Source: Staphylococcus pseudintermedius
GTDB taxonomy: Bacteria; Bacillota; Bacilli; Staphylococcales; Staphylococcaceae
Reading direction: 5' to 3'
Assembly (NCBI RefSeq): GCF_001792775.2
Contig: NZ_MLGE02000013.1
Location: forward strand, 19,494 to 83,493
DNA: 64,000 nt
Shown here: positions 32,406 to 41,627 of the stretch, one piece after another
How positions within the stretch are numbered: the first letter of the stretch is position 1
Layout: the number at the start of each line of letters is the position of its first letter
Program-made: the position numbers and the translations under genes
The notes under the pieces: generated by a model
What the model saw: only the letters and a program-made list of their open reading frames with translations
The model's database searches: none
What the model was told of the DNA's origin: nothing

Positions 32406-35400
32406 TTATTCATTGCTTCTTAAATGCGTTGTACTTTGGTAGTTTTTAGATACAACTTCTAAAATAATCGGAATGCGATTTTTTAGTTCTGAAACGTGCG
32501 AAATGATACCGACTAATCGACCACTCGATTGCAATTGAATTAAAGTATCGAGGGCTGTTTCTAACGTTTCTTGATCAAGTGTCCCAAATCCTTCATCTAT
32601 AAACATCGCATCTAACGCAATGCCACCTTGTTCACTTTGAACGACTTCACTTAATCCTAACGCCAATGCAAGTGAGGCTTGGAACGTTTCACCACCGGAC
32701 AATGATGTAATGTGACGCGATTGGTTAGAATAGTAATCAAACACCTCAATCTCAAGACCACTAAACCCTCTTCCTTTTTTCTCATTTCTCACTAATTCAT
32801 AACGCTGTCCGGTCATACTGAGGAGGCGTTGATTCGCTTTCAACAAAATCTGTTCTAAATAATGCATTAAAACGTAATTTTCTAACGTTAGGTTATGTGC
32901 ATTTTTGCCACTCAAAATTTCAGCAAGTTGAAATAATTCAATTTGTTCGTTGAGAGTATTTTTTAAATAAGTCACTTCATCATTAATTTTTTGTGCTGTT
33001 TTTTGATTTTGTGTCGCTTGAAATGCATATTCATTAAAACGTCTTTGTACATCTTCAAAATCTGCACGTTGTTGTTGTTGTTTTACTTTTAAATCATCTA
33101 AATCTTCAACGGTAATTGCGGACAGTTGCTGAGACACATCTTGCATTTTAAGTTCTACTATTTGTTTTTCTTGATGATACGTTTTCACTTCTTGTTCATA
33201 TGCTTCTTTATAAACACTGTCTTGTAAAATATCAAGTAATGTTTCACGATTCTGAATGTTTAATGCTTCCAATGCTTCATCAATGTCGGCATTTAAAGTT
33301 TGCACTTGTTTGGAACGTTCAATGATTTGATGTACACACAATTGTATCTCATATTGTTGCTCTTTTATCTTTGTTGTAAGTTGATCACGTCGTTCGGTTA
33401 ATGTTGCTTTTTCTTGATAAAACTGATCGACAGCTGATTTCAATTGGGTAAAGGCTGATTGGAATGTCTCAATATCGTCGTATGCCGTTTCAGCAACAAA
33501 TCTGTCCATACGCTCTTGAATGTATTCTTGTTCGTTCTTTAACAATTGTATTTGCTGTTGATTTTCGTCTATCACTTGATGAATACGACCAACTTCTTCT
33601 TGAATGGTTGCAATGCGTGAATTTTCTTTATCGATGGCCTCTAGCTTTTGTTTTATGTCGTGTTGTTCCGCTTCTGCCTTCTTGAGATCTTCTTCATTAA
33701 AATCAACTTCACCGATTTCAGCAAGTTGTGCTTTGGTGTGCGCAATATTTGCATCACATTTAATCTTTTGTTCTTTAAGCTTTTCAAGTGTTTGCTCAAT
33801 AATACGATTTTCTTGTTGAATCTTTTTAATTTGTTCTATATCAGCATCCGCTTCAACATGATGCACCGTTTGACCACATACTGGACATGGATCATTTTGA
33901 CTTAATGTCGCGCGCAATGTCATAACAGCTTGTTCATGTTTCAACAACTGTTGTTCATTTTCTGAGATGACTTGAATATTCGCCTTCTTTTGAGCAATCT
34001 CCCCATCGATTCGCTTTAAATCCTCAGTGTATTGTTGAAGCTGTTGTTGTTGTCGCGCTTGAAGTGTTGCATGATTTTGTGCGATGCGTAATGTCGCAAC
34101 TTTTTCTACTAACACTGCCTGTTCAGTTTGTAATTGTGATTTTTTTTCATAATCAGGTTGGCGTTCTAAATCGTCCTTGTCAATCGCTTCAAGTGTTTGC
34201 ATTGCTTCTTCATTATCCTGCATTAACTTTTGTATCGTTTGCTCAATGTTTGTCATACGTGTATATTTTTCTTTCAATTGCTTACACTCTTGATAAAAAT
34301 GATGTGTGCGCTCAAGATACTGTGCTTTTTGGTTCATCTCATCTTCTTGTAATAAATGCGTTTCAAGCGTTTGTTGCTGTTCAATTTGTTCTGTTTCTAA
34401 ATTTTCGTTTTCATTCTGCAGTTGTTCATACTCATTTTGTTGTCGTTTTAATGCCACTTCTAATTCTTGAAGATTTTGATACATTTTCAGCGCCATTTTA
34501 CTTTCATTCATTAACTTTAATTGCTGTTCAAGTTGCTGAATGTGCAGTTGGCGTACTTCAAATTGCTCAAGTTTCATCTTCAATTGTATCTGTTGTTCAG
34601 ATAATTGTTGGCGTAAAATTTGACGTTCTACTGCTTCATTCACACTTTTTAATTCTTTTTCAACCTTTGATTTTTCTTCTTGCACTTTTGAAACTTGTTG
34701 TTCTGCAATCGTTTCAAATTGAGGTAATGCAGCCATCATCAAATCATATTGTTCACTTTTGAGTCCTTTTTCCACTACTAAATCAGGATGGTCTAGTGTA
34801 TACAATTCATCCCAAGCACTTTGTATTTTGGTATAGATTTGATCGATTTCATTTTTCATGCTTTTCGTTTTATCAGTGAGTCGATTTTTCAACATATCAT
34901 ATAATTGCGTATTAAAAAGCGTCCTTAAAATAGTTTGCTTATCTGAACTATTTGAGACTAAAAACTCTTTAAACTCCCCTTGAGGCAATACGAACAACTG
35001 TCTAAACTGATCTTGTTTGAGTTTTAGAAGTTCTAAAATGAAGCGTTCCCCTGCTTGAATTGTACTCTCTATAAGTTCAAAGCGCCCTGCCTTATGACGA
35101 TACACTTCAAGCTTCGGTTTCGTTTCATTTTTATTACCTGGTTTTAAAAACGATGCTTCACGAACGACTTTATATAATCTACCAGAAATTTCAAATTCAA
35201 ACGTGACGGTTAAAGGTTTGGTAGCGGCTGCAAAATGACTTCTTAAATGTTTCACTTCTCTTTTTTCTGTCGATGCACGACCATACAATGCATACACAAT
35301 CCCATCAAAAATCATCGTTTTACCTGAACCTGTCTTACCACTAATCAGAAACAGTTGATTAGATTGAATACGGGAAAAATCAATCGTTTCATCTAAAAAT

Positions 35401-35438
35401 GGGCCGAAATTTTGAAGGTGCAACTTTAATGGTTTCAT
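32406..35438 (-). CDS. sbcC: SbcC, ATPase subunit of the SbcCD nuclease
   Basis: SMC-like ATPase that with SbcD cleaves hairpins and protein-blocked DNA ends. 1010 aa: Walker A GKTGSGKT near residue 35, long Gln/Glu-rich coiled coils, zinc hook CPVCG near residue 515, and C-terminal signature LSGGE with Walker B MFIDEGFGTLD near 950. The start lies 2 bases after the sbcD stop behind GGAGGAA, so the two are coupled. Controlled with sbcD by the LexA box upstream of sbcD. Confidence 0.95.
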   Translation of the reverse strand: MKPLKLHLQNFGPFLDETIDFSRIQSNQLFLISGKTGSGKTMIFDGIVYALYGRASTEKREVKHLRSHFAAATKPLTVTFEFEISGRLYKVVREASFLKPGNKNETKPKLEVYRHKAGRFELIESTIQAGERFILELLKLKQDQFRQLFVLPQGEFKEFLVSNSSDKQTILRTLFNTQLYDMLKNRLTDKTKSMKNEIDQIYTKIQSAWDELYTLDHPDLVVEKGLKSEQYDLMMAALPQFETIAEQQVSKVQEEKSKVEKELKSVNEAVERQILRQQLSEQQIQLKMKLEQFEVRQLHIQQLEQQLKLMNESKMALKMYQNLQELEVALKRQQNEYEQLQNENENLETEQIEQQQTLETHLLQEDEMNQKAQYLERTHHFYQECKQLKEKYTRMTNIEQTIQKLMQDNEEAMQTLEAIDKDDLERQPDYEKKSQLQTEQAVLVEKVATLRIAQNHATLQARQQQQLQQYTEDLKRIDGEIAQKKANIQVISENEQQLLKHEQAVMTLRATLSQNDPCPVCGQTVHHVEADADIEQIKKIQQENRIIEQTLEKLKEQKIKCDANIAHTKAQLAEIGEVDFNEEDLKKAEAEQHDIKQKLEAIDKENSRIATIQEEVGRIHQVIDENQQQIQLLKNEQEYIQERMDRFVAETAYDDIETFQSAFTQLKSAVDQFYQEKATLTERRDQLTTKIKEQQYEIQLCVHQIIERSKQVQTLNADIDEALEALNIQNRETLLDILQDSVYKEAYEQEVKTYHQEKQIVELKMQDVSQQLSAITVEDLDDLKVKQQQQRADFEDVQRRFNEYAFQATQNQKTAQKINDEVTYLKNTLNEQIELFQLAEILSGKNAHNLTLENYVLMHYLEQILLKANQRLLSMTGQRYELVRNEKKGRGFSGLEIEVFDYYSNQSRHITSLSGGETFQASLALALGLSEVVQSEQGGIALDAMFIDEGFGTLDQETLETALDTLIQLQSSGRLVGIISHVSELKNRIPIILEVVSKNYQSTTHLRSNE

Positions 35439-35440
35439 GA

Positions 35441-36562
35441 TTATTCCTCCTCATTCATCGTTTCTAACAACTGGATGACATTACTTTTTTGCGTCTCTGA
35501 AAGCGTATCGGTCGTCATTTCAGAGTAAAATTGACCCACGATATCTAATGGGGATAACTTTTTAACATCTGCCAATACTTTAGACTGATAAGATGACGGT
35601 TGTGTTTGTTGCGTTAACGACAGTGTATTCGGATAAATTTGTTTCAACTTTTGCATAGGGTCTTTGACGTGCGTTAATTGTTCAACATTAAAATGAAAAT
35701 AATTGTCATCACTTTTACGCTTAAAACGACCATTCATAATATCATCAAAACTTGCTTCAACAACTTCTAATTCACGGGCTGGCTTTAATGGGATAAAACT
35801 TTGGCGTATCGCTTGATCGGCTTCAATATGAAATAAGCGCACTCCCTTAACTTGTTGCACTTCGGAAAATGAATATTGCAACAGTGAACCACTATACACA
35901 ACGTTTTGATACTGACTCGCAAAAGGATGATGAATATGTCCAAGCATGACCGCATCAAAATCTACCAAAAATTGTGGCGATACTGCTTCAATAGTACCTA
36001 TCGTAATATCACGTTCCGAATCACTTTTTGGCGCACCTGTAAGCGTAAAATGCCCCACTAAAATGTTCGTCATTGCAGGATTTAACTGTGGTCTTACTTG
36101 ATCGACTAATTTTTTCACAGCCTCTTCGTAATTTTCTACAGACACTTCTAAATACTCACGTGCTTCAGATAAAGTAAAAAATGGTAGCGTATAAATGGCC
36201 ACATTCCCCAAAATCACTGGTTCAAAAAATTGCTCAATTTCCGTAGTAATATAAAGCTGATTATGTCGAAACCAAGAGGCACCATAGCGCAAACGTTCTT
36301 TACCATCGTGATTGCCATTAATCATCACAACCGGGATTTGTATCTCTAAATTGATTTTTGCAATCGTTTCTTCCATCAGTTGAATCACATATTTACTCGG
36401 ATAAGCCGTATCATAAATGTCTCCTGCAATAATGAGTGCATCCGGTTGTTCACGTTCAAGCACTTCAATCAATTGTTTTAATACGTATTGCTGATCTTCC
36501 AAAAACGAATGACCGTTTAAAACTTTGCCTAAATGCCAATCGGCCGTATGTATTAATTTCAA
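35441..36562 (-). CDS. sbcD: SbcD, nuclease subunit of SbcCD
   Basis: Mre11-like metallophosphoesterase nuclease. Motifs ADWHLGK, GDIYD, GNHDG and GHIHHP carry the metal ligands. I place the start at the TTG at 36562: GAGG lies 8 bases upstream and translation then begins KLIHTADWHLGK as in other SbcD proteins, giving 373 aa. The longer frame from 36595 would run through the LexA box, and an ATG at 36568 leaves only two bases after GAGG. First gene of sbcDC. Confidence 0.94.
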   Translation of the reverse strand: MKLIHTADWHLGKVLNGHSFLEDQQYVLKQLIEVLEREQPDALIIAGDIYDTAYPSKYVIQLMEETIAKINLEIQIPVVMINGNHDGKERLRYGASWFRHNQLYITTEIEQFFEPVILGNVAIYTLPFFTLSEAREYLEVSVENYEEAVKKLVDQVRPQLNPAMTNILVGHFTLTGAPKSDSERDITIGTIEAVSPQFLVDFDAVMLGHIHHPFASQYQNVVYSGSLLQYSFSEVQQVKGVRLFHIEADQAIRQSFIPLKPARELEVVEASFDDIMNGRFKRKSDDNYFHFNVEQLTHVKDPMQKLKQIYPNTLSLTQQTQPSSYQSKVLADVKKLSPLDIVGQFYSEMTTDTLSETQKSNVIQLLETMNEEE

Positions 36563-36574
36563 TTCCATCACCTC

Positions 36575-36588
36575 AGAACAAATGTTCG
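36575..36588 (-). promoter_or_regulatory. LexA box upstream of sbcD-sbcC
   Basis: The minus strand reads CGAACATTTGTTCT, an exact GAAC-N4-GTTC core, ending immediately before the ribosome site of sbcD. Confidence 0.85.
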
Positions 36589-36671
36589 ATTTCATTTTAT
36601 AGCATGCTATGGCTCATTTCAAGTGATTGCCGACGCTATTTATTAACATTTTGCACTTGCTTTCAACTATA

Positions 36672-36708
36672 GAAAAAAGACCTCGCAGCACGCTCACTGC
36701 AAAGGTCA
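36672..36708 (-). terminator. Terminator after the CcdC-like gene
   Basis: On the minus strand GACCT-GCAG pairs with CTGC-AGGTC, followed by six T; separates this gene from sbcDC. Confidence 0.85.
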
Positions 36709-36720
36709 ATAACATACTCA

Positions 36721-37188
36721 TTATGCGACAATTTGGTCTTTGATTTTTTTATATCGATAAAGCATTGCAAGTCGCCAAGGTACAAGCATACTAAACGCGA
36801 GCAAGAAGAACATCCCCGCTAATTCCCCAGGGTCTACAGAATTACCTAAGAAGACTTTCAGCACTGTACGAAACAGTAATAACGTGACCAGCACAAATGG
36901 GAATGCTTTAGATTTTTTTAAATAAATTTGGCTACCTTTGACTTCAAAATGCGAGGTCATAATGAGTACACTTGAAAAAACAACCCCTAACACGACGGAT
37001 TCAATGATTTCAAAACCAGTTAATCTAAAATAAGGGACGACATACATCAGTGCACCCGTAGCCATAAAGAAAGGAGGCAAAATAATTTTCTTTGTATTTA
37101 CTGGATATTTTTGCGCCTTCATTCTAATGACAATGACACCTGCACCCATTACAAACGCAATGAGTATGGATAGAACTAAATATGTCAA
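36721..37188 (-). CDS. CcdC-family membrane protein
   Basis: Membrane protein (155 aa) related to the YneJ/CcdC family, named for a presumed link to cytochrome c biogenesis in Bacillus but with no shown activity in staphylococci. About five hydrophobic segments, with the conserved KKIILPPFFMATGALM near residue 33. The start is read as TTG at 37188 with AGGAGG 7 bases before; the frame extends to 37209 through that ribosome site. It is monocistronic. Confidence 0.8.
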   Translation of the reverse strand: MTYLVLSILIAFVMGAGVIVIRMKAQKYPVNTKKIILPPFFMATGALMYVVPYFRLTGFEIIESVVLGVVFSSVLIMTSHFEVKGSQIYLKKSKAFPFVLVTLLLFRTVLKVFLGNSVDPGELAGMFFLLAFSMLVPWRLAMLYRYKKIKDQIVA

Positions 37189-37363
37189 CGCTGCTCCTCC
37201 TAACATCATCCAAAGATACCAATAAGTATATCATATGACAAGTCAAATGAGTAATGGTCTATACTTGTCGTTTTGAATGGAAAATGGATATATTCAATAG
37301 TTTTCCATATTAAAAAGTATCGTTGAACTGTTGAAACCAAAAACTTGTTGTCTCGCTTGCCTT

Positions 37364-37418
37364 CAAAAAAATAGCAAGGATGCGCGATTTTTTAATTCCA
37401 GCACAAATCCTTGCTATC
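37364..37418 (-). terminator. Terminator after the YneF-like gene
   Basis: On the minus strand ATAGCAAGGAT pairs with ATCCTTGCTAT, followed by seven T. Confidence 0.9.
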
Positions 37419-37435
37419 GTTAACGTTAAAGAACA

Positions 37436-37663
37436 TTACATTTTTTTATCCATGTTTTTGTTCATCATTGTCATCATTTGATTAATTTTCTTTTGAGATG
37501 GTTTTTGTCCCATCTGCATCATCATCATGCGTAACATTTCTTCATTGATTGGTGGGTTTTTCTTTAAATAATCCATCATATATTTACGTGCTAAGAAAAA
37601 GCCCCCAACTAATCCACCGATAAGTGCAATAACAATTAATAAAATTGCTAACCATGTAGCCAT
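37436..37663 (-). CDS. YneF/UPF0154 small membrane protein
   Basis: Conserved 75-aa membrane protein of the UPF0154 family with one N-terminal helix (residues 3-25) and a Met-rich tail containing [23 protein letters not shown]. The ATG at 37663 gives MATWLAI, the usual family start, behind GTGGGTGA. Function unknown; its neighbour tkt is also conserved in Bacillus (tkt-yneE-yneF). Confidence 0.9.
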   Translation of the reverse strand: MATWLAILLIVIALIGGLVGGFFLARKYMMDYLKKNPPINEEMLRMMMMQMGQKPSQKKINQMMTMMNKNMDKKM

Positions 37664-37750
37664 AGTTTCACCCACTTTCTTTATCCTTTTGCATTTTACT
37701 AAAATTATGTATGCTTTTCAAGATATGGAAGACAAATTTATACCAAATCT

Positions 37751-37795
37751 AAAAAGAAAAGCCGAGCTCAAAATCGACTGATCGAGCTCGACGCT
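37751..37795 (-). terminator. Terminator after tkt
   Basis: On the minus strand AGCGTCGAGCTC pairs with GAGCTCGGCT, followed by TTTTCTTTTT. Confidence 0.85.
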
Positions 37796-37820
37796 ATATT
37801 TGACACTATTTTAGAGGAAA

Positions 37821-39806
37821 TTATAATTTTTCAATTTCTGCTAAAACATTATCTTTAGTGAAGCCGTATTTCTCAACAACTAAGTCGCCAGGCGCACTTG
37901 CACCGTAACGGTCGATACCTACAACAACACCGTTCATACCAACGTATTTATGCCAACCTAATGAAGCTGCCATTTCAACAGCTGCACGTTTTTCAACATG
38001 TGGTAATAAAATTTCATCTTGGTATGCTTTTGATTGATTTTCAAATGCGTTCCAGTTTGGCATTGAAATGACACGTACACCTTTACCTTGTTCTTCAAGT
38101 GCTTTAGCAACGTCTACTGTTAAGCTCACTTCTGAACCAGATGCTAATAAAACGTATTCTGGAGATTTTTCAGTTTCGAATACAACGTAAGCACCTTTTC
38201 TTACGCCTTCTTCAACTGTAGATTCTTCCACATCTAATACAGGTAAACCTTGACGAGTTAATACTAATGCAGTTGGTGTGCCGTTTGATTCAACAGCGAC
38301 TTTCCATGCAACACGTGTTTCGTTACCATCAGCTGGACGAATAACGTTTAAGTTAGGGATCGCTCTTAAACCAGCCAATTGTTCGATTGGTTCGTGAGTC
38401 GGACCATCTTCGCCTACAGCAATTGAGTCATGTGTGAATACGAATGTTGAACGTAAGCCCATAATGGCTGCTAAACGTAATGCTGGTTTTAAATAGTCAC
38501 TGAATACGAAGAATGTCGCACCATATGGGTGTAAACCGCCGTGTGCAGCCATACCGTTAACAGCTGCTGCCATTGCGAATTCACGTACACCGAACCATAC
38601 GTTTTTCCCAACGCCATTTTCAGCAGAGAAGTCAGTTTCGTTTTTAACATTTGATTTATTTGATGAAGCTAAGTCAGCTGAACCACCGAATAATGTTGGT
38701 ACGGCTTTACTTAACGCTTGAATCACATCACCAGAGTCTGCACGAGAAGCCCCTTTGTGACCAAGTTCAAATTTAGGAAGTTCATTTTCATAGCCTTCAG
38801 GTAATTTACCTGCCATAGCATCTTCAAACTCTTTGTATAATTCAGGGTATTTCTCAGCGTATTGTTCCACTTTTTCTTTCCATGCTTTTTCATTTTCATC
38901 CGCACGTTGAATCATTGTTGAATTGAAAATGTCATAAACTTCATCTTCAACATGAAAATGTTTAGATGGATCAAGGTTATAGCTTTCGAATGTTAAGTTA
39001 CGTTCTTCTTCACCAAGTGGCGCACCGTGTGACGCGTTACTATTAGATTTGTTAGGTGAACCGTAACCAATGATTGTTTTCACTTCAATGATTGTTGGAC
39101 CAGCTTGACCTTTAGCTTCTTCAATCGCTTTATCAATCGCTTCAATGTCGTTACCGTCTTTTACAAGAATGTGGTTCCAACCATAAGCTTCAAAACGTTT
39201 TTTAATATCTTCAGAGAATGCTTTTGAAGCTTCCCCGTCTAGAGAAATATCGTTTGAATCATAAAGTGTAATCAATTTGTCTAATTTCAAATGACCTGCA
39301 AGTGAAGCTGCTTCATGTGAAATACCTTCCATTAAGTCACCGTCAGATGCCAATACATAAGTGTAGTGATCAACAACGTCGATATCTTTGTTGAATTTAG
39401 CAGCTAAATGTTTTTCAGCCATTGCCATACCAACTGACATCGCAAAACCTTGTCCAAGTGGTCCAGTCGTAATTTCTACACCTTGTGTGTGGTGATATTC
39501 TGGGTGTCCAGGTGTTTTAGAATCCCATTGTCTAAATTGTTTTAACTCATCAAGTTCGAGTGAACCAGACACATGTAATAAACTATAAAGCAATGCTGAT
39601 CCGTGACCTGCTGATAAAATAAAGCGGTCTCTGTTGAAATATTCATGTGACTTTGGATTAAAGTTTAAATGGCGTGTCCATAAAGTATATGCCATTGGTG
39701 CTGCCCCCATTGGTAAACCAGGATGACCTGAATTCGCTTTCTCAATAGCATCAATACTTAATCCACGTATTGTATTTATAGCTAAGCTATCATTTCGTTG
39801 ACTCAT
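37821..39806 (-). CDS. tkt: Transketolase
   Basis: Thiamine-diphosphate enzyme of the pentose phosphate pathway. 661 aa: [14 protein letters not shown] near residue 28, ThDP/Mg site around [19 protein letters not shown] (near 150), and pyrimidine-domain segment [17 protein letters not shown] (near 405). The start is the ATG at 39806 behind GGAAGGA; the open frame extends nine codons further upstream without a ribosome site. Confidence 0.96.
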   Translation of the reverse strand: MSQRNDSLAINTIRGLSIDAIEKANSGHPGLPMGAAPMAYTLWTRHLNFNPKSHEYFNRDRFILSAGHGSALLYSLLHVSGSLELDELKQFRQWDSKTPGHPEYHHTQGVEITTGPLGQGFAMSVGMAMAEKHLAAKFNKDIDVVDHYTYVLASDGDLMEGISHEAASLAGHLKLDKLITLYDSNDISLDGEASKAFSEDIKKRFEAYGWNHILVKDGNDIEAIDKAIEEAKGQAGPTIIEVKTIIGYGSPNKSNSNASHGAPLGEEERNLTFESYNLDPSKHFHVEDEVYDIFNSTMIQRADENEKAWKEKVEQYAEKYPELYKEFEDAMAGKLPEGYENELPKFELGHKGASRADSGDVIQALSKAVPTLFGGSADLASSNKSNVKNETDFSAENGVGKNVWFGVREFAMAAAVNGMAAHGGLHPYGATFFVFSDYLKPALRLAAIMGLRSTFVFTHDSIAVGEDGPTHEPIEQLAGLRAIPNLNVIRPADGNETRVAWKVAVESNGTPTALVLTRQGLPVLDVEESTVEEGVRKGAYVVFETEKSPEYVLLASGSEVSLTVDVAKALEEQGKGVRVISMPNWNAFENQSKAYQDEILLPHVEKRAAVEMAASLGWHKYVGMNGVVVGIDRYGASAPGDLVVEKYGFTKDNVLAEIEKL

Positions 39807-39910
39807 TTGAAAATCCTTCCTTTCTGATTCCATATCATAATTACATTATAACCGAAACACTGTCTGAAACCTAATAAATGGCACCACGTTATCCATTATG
39901 TTCAAAAATA

Positions 39911-40147
39911 CTAACTACGTAATTGATTTTGCTTTTGAACTTCTTTTAATTTCTCAGGCGTTACGTCATTGCCATCTGGATCTATCACTTTTGTGTTTTC
40001 TATTTGGCTTTTAAAACTGCTTCTAAATACTTCTAAATACTCACTTCTTAATTGAGATTGTTCTTTTGCTTCCGTTTCAGTAAGGCCTTCACTTTTTTTC
40101 TTATTTGCGAGTTCATTAATTCGATTTAACTTTTCTTTACTAAGCAT
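39911..40147 (-). CDS. UPF0291 (YnzC-like) protein
   Basis: Small soluble protein (78 aa) of the UPF0291/YnzC family, a two-helix hairpin: KEKLNRINELANKKKSEGLTETEAKEQS is the family core. In Bacillus ynzC lies in the lexA-yneA-yneB SOS operon; here it sits beyond sosA in the same order. GGAGGGGAG precedes the start. Function unknown. Confidence 0.88.
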   Translation of the reverse strand: MLSKEKLNRINELANKKKSEGLTETEAKEQSQLRSEYLEVFRSSFKSQIENTKVIDPDGNDVTPEKLKEVQKQNQLRS

Positions 40148-40351
40148 ATGAGCTCCCCTCCGTGATTTTCTTTACAAAAATATAACAGAAAAATGTTATA
40201 AAACCAAATGCTTGAACTCAGCATAAAAGTAAGCGCTGTCATTGTTTGAGCGTTATTCCAAGCTAACACTTTTTCTCGTATAGTAATTCCATCTACTAAA
40301 AAGACCATTTCGTGTTTTTTAATGAATTTACATGTATTAAAGAAGAAACTA
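40148..40351. other. Upstream region of ynzC with a cre-like site
   Basis: About 200 bases with no convincing gene; a 60-codon frame here has no ribosome site. The sequence AGTAAGCGCTGTCA at 40228-40241 matches the CcpA consensus TGWAANCGNTNWCA at 13 of 14 positions. Confidence 0.4.
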
Positions 40352-40402
40352 GAAAAAGACCATAGAGAAAATCACCTGAACCTTTTTTTCACTACGGTCT
40401 TT
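40352..40402 (-). terminator. Terminator after sosA
   Basis: On the minus strand AAAGACC-TAG-GAAAA pairs with TTTTC-CTA-GGTCTTT, followed by T-rich sequence. Confidence 0.85.
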
Positions 40403-40413
40403 GTATGGCTTAT

Positions 40414-40647
40414 TTAATGACTCAACGTCACAGCTACAACGGACTGTTCGTTTGTATGGTTACGCTGCTGTTCGTATTTTTGTTGTTGTTCTGTTGGTGT
40501 CGTTTTAAGTTGATGATCTGTCATTTCGTACGTTTGTTCTGTTTTACTTGCATCAATGGCGAGTAAAAAGAATGATAAAAATAAGATTAAAGAAATGATA
40601 AACACTGATAAGAACAAGTAAACCTCTGAACTTTTAATGTGAAGCAT
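40414..40647 (-). CDS. sosA: SosA, SOS-induced cell-division inhibitor
   Basis: Small membrane-anchored protein (77 aa) with a short cytoplasmic start (MLHIKSSE), one membrane helix at about residues 9-32 and an extracellular tail rich in Q, T and H. Position, length and N-terminus match SosA of S. aureus, which stops septation during DNA damage. The ATG at 40647 has GAGGAG 8 bases before it; a GTG three codons earlier is too close to that site. Divergent from lexA with three shared LexA boxes. Confidence 0.88.
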   Translation of the reverse strand: MLHIKSSEVYLFLSVFIISLILFLSFFLLAIDASKTEQTYEMTDHQLKTTPTEQQQKYEQQRNHTNEQSVVAVTLSH

Positions 40648-40660
40648 CTTCGTCACTCCT

Positions 40661-40674
40661 CGAACATTTGTTTG
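40661..40674. promoter_or_regulatory. LexA box A (sosA/lexA)
   Basis: CGAACATTTGTTTG; matches CGAAC-N4-GTTTG, next to the sosA ribosome site. Confidence 0.85.
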
Positions 40675-40689
40675 TATTAATAATCTAAC

Positions 40690-40703
40690 AGAACGAACGT
40701 TCT
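40690..40703. promoter_or_regulatory. LexA box B (sosA/lexA)
   Basis: AGAACGAACGTTCT; exact GAAC-N4-GTTC core, midway between the two genes. Confidence 0.85.
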
Positions 40704-40718
40704 ATGTCAACACTAAAA

Positions 40719-40732
40719 CGAACAAACGTTTG
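40719..40732. promoter_or_regulatory. LexA box C (lexA promoter)
   Basis: CGAACAAACGTTTG; its 3' end overlaps the -35 hexamer of the lexA promoter. Confidence 0.85.
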
Positions 40733-40758
40733 TTAATGTTCGCGTGGTATGTTATAAT
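40730..40758 (+). promoter_or_regulatory. lexA promoter
   Basis: TTGTTA, 17-base spacer, TATAAT; the -35 overlaps LexA box C, which explains autoregulation. Confidence 0.8.
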
Positions 40759-40791
40759 ATCAACAAATAGTACTGAGAAGGAGTGTGGAAA

Positions 40792-41415
40792 ATGAGAGAA
40801 TTAACTAAAAGACAAAATGAAATATTTGAATTTATTAAACATGTCGTGCAATCAAAAGGGTATCCACCAAGTGTTCGTGAAATTGGTGAGGCTGTGGGGT
40901 TAGCTTCAAGTTCGACTGTACATGGGCATTTGTCAAGGTTAGAAGAAAAGGGCTATATTCGACGAGACCCAACAAAACCGCGCGCTATAGAGATTGTGAA
41001 TGAATTGATGGGCGAACCTGTGAATATGGAAGAAACAATCTATGTCCCTGTCATCGGTAAAGTTACAGCAGGGACACCTATTTCTGCTATTGAAAATGTT
41101 GAAGAGTATTATCCGTTGCCTGAACATTTTACATCGACACATAACGGCCAGATTTTTATACTTAACGTTATGGGAGATAGTATGATTGAAGCTGGTATTT
41201 TAGACGGAGATAAAGTTATTGTAAGAAGTCAATCGATTGCTGAAAATGGTGACATCATTGTTGCAATGACTGAGGAAGATGAAGCTACTGTAAAACGTTT
41301 CTACAAAGAAAAAAATCGTTATCGTTTACAACCAGAAAATAGTAGTTTAGAACCTATTTATCTAGAACAAGTTACAGTATTAGGTAAAGTCATTGGCTTA
41401 TTTAGAGAAATGTAA
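40792..41415 (+). CDS. lexA: LexA, SOS repressor
   Basis: Repressor that self-cleaves when RecA is activated by single-stranded DNA. 207 aa: winged-helix domain at residues 1-65 (recognition helix near [12 protein letters not shown]), cleavage bond Ala93-Gly94 in GKVTAGTP, and protease dyad Ser130 (MGDSM) and Lys168 (ATVKRF). The start is the ATG at 40792 behind AAGGAG. Three LexA boxes lie in the shared upstream region with sosA. Confidence 0.97.
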   Translation: MRELTKRQNEIFEFIKHVVQSKGYPPSVREIGEAVGLASSSTVHGHLSRLEEKGYIRRDPTKPRAIEIVNELMGEPVNMEETIYVPVIGKVTAGTPISAIENVEEYYPLPEHFTSTHNGQIFILNVMGDSMIEAGILDGDKVIVRSQSIAENGDIIVAMTEEDEATVKRFYKEKNRYRLQPENSSLEPIYLEQVTVLGKVIGLFREM

Positions 41416-41434
41416 TCTTGCGTAAACCACTCCT

Positions 41435-41470
41435 TCAAAAAATGGACCTTACAACTTATATGTAAGGTCC
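41435..41470. terminator. Terminator between lexA and the small ORF/CAP gene
   Basis: GGACCTTAC pairs with GTAAGGTCC; on the minus strand it is followed by ATTTTTTG. Confidence 0.8.
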
Positions 41471-41477
41471 GCGCTTG

Positions 41478-41579
41478 CTAATTTTTATTCAGAATTTTTT
41501 TCACTTGTATTAAAATATCATCTTGTGATTGCTTTTTATTCAAAGTATTTTGCTTTGAATGATTCTGCTTTGATGTCAT
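41478..41579 (-). CDS. Possible 33-aa basic small protein downstream of the CAP gene
   Basis: Reading MTSKQNHSKQN..., rich in K, Q and N and without hydrophobic segments; unknown family. GGAAGTGA lies about 7 bases before the ATG, and the frame sits between the stop of the CAP-domain gene (48 bases away) and a terminator, so it would be on the same transcript. Small size leaves real doubt. Confidence 0.4.
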   Translation of the reverse strand: MTSKQNHSKQNTLNKKQSQDDILIQVKKILNKN

Positions 41580-41627
41580 TTAAATCACTTCCACGATTGC
41601 TATTCCCCAAAATTACCATTCAAAACA

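Noticed and set aside
32970..34700. Dense Gln-codon repeats on the sbcC strand as a possible DNA repeat
   Set aside because: They follow the reading frame and encode the SbcC coiled coil; units are not regular.
34064..34762. 232-codon open frame on the plus strand
   Set aside because: It lies antisense to the coiled-coil part of sbcC. The repetitive Gln/Glu codons of sbcC give few stops on the other strand; no ribosome site and no family.
40126..40308. 60-codon minus-strand frame between sosA and ynzC
   Set aside because: It overlaps the ynzC start in another frame, has no ribosome site, and reads like translated promoter DNA.
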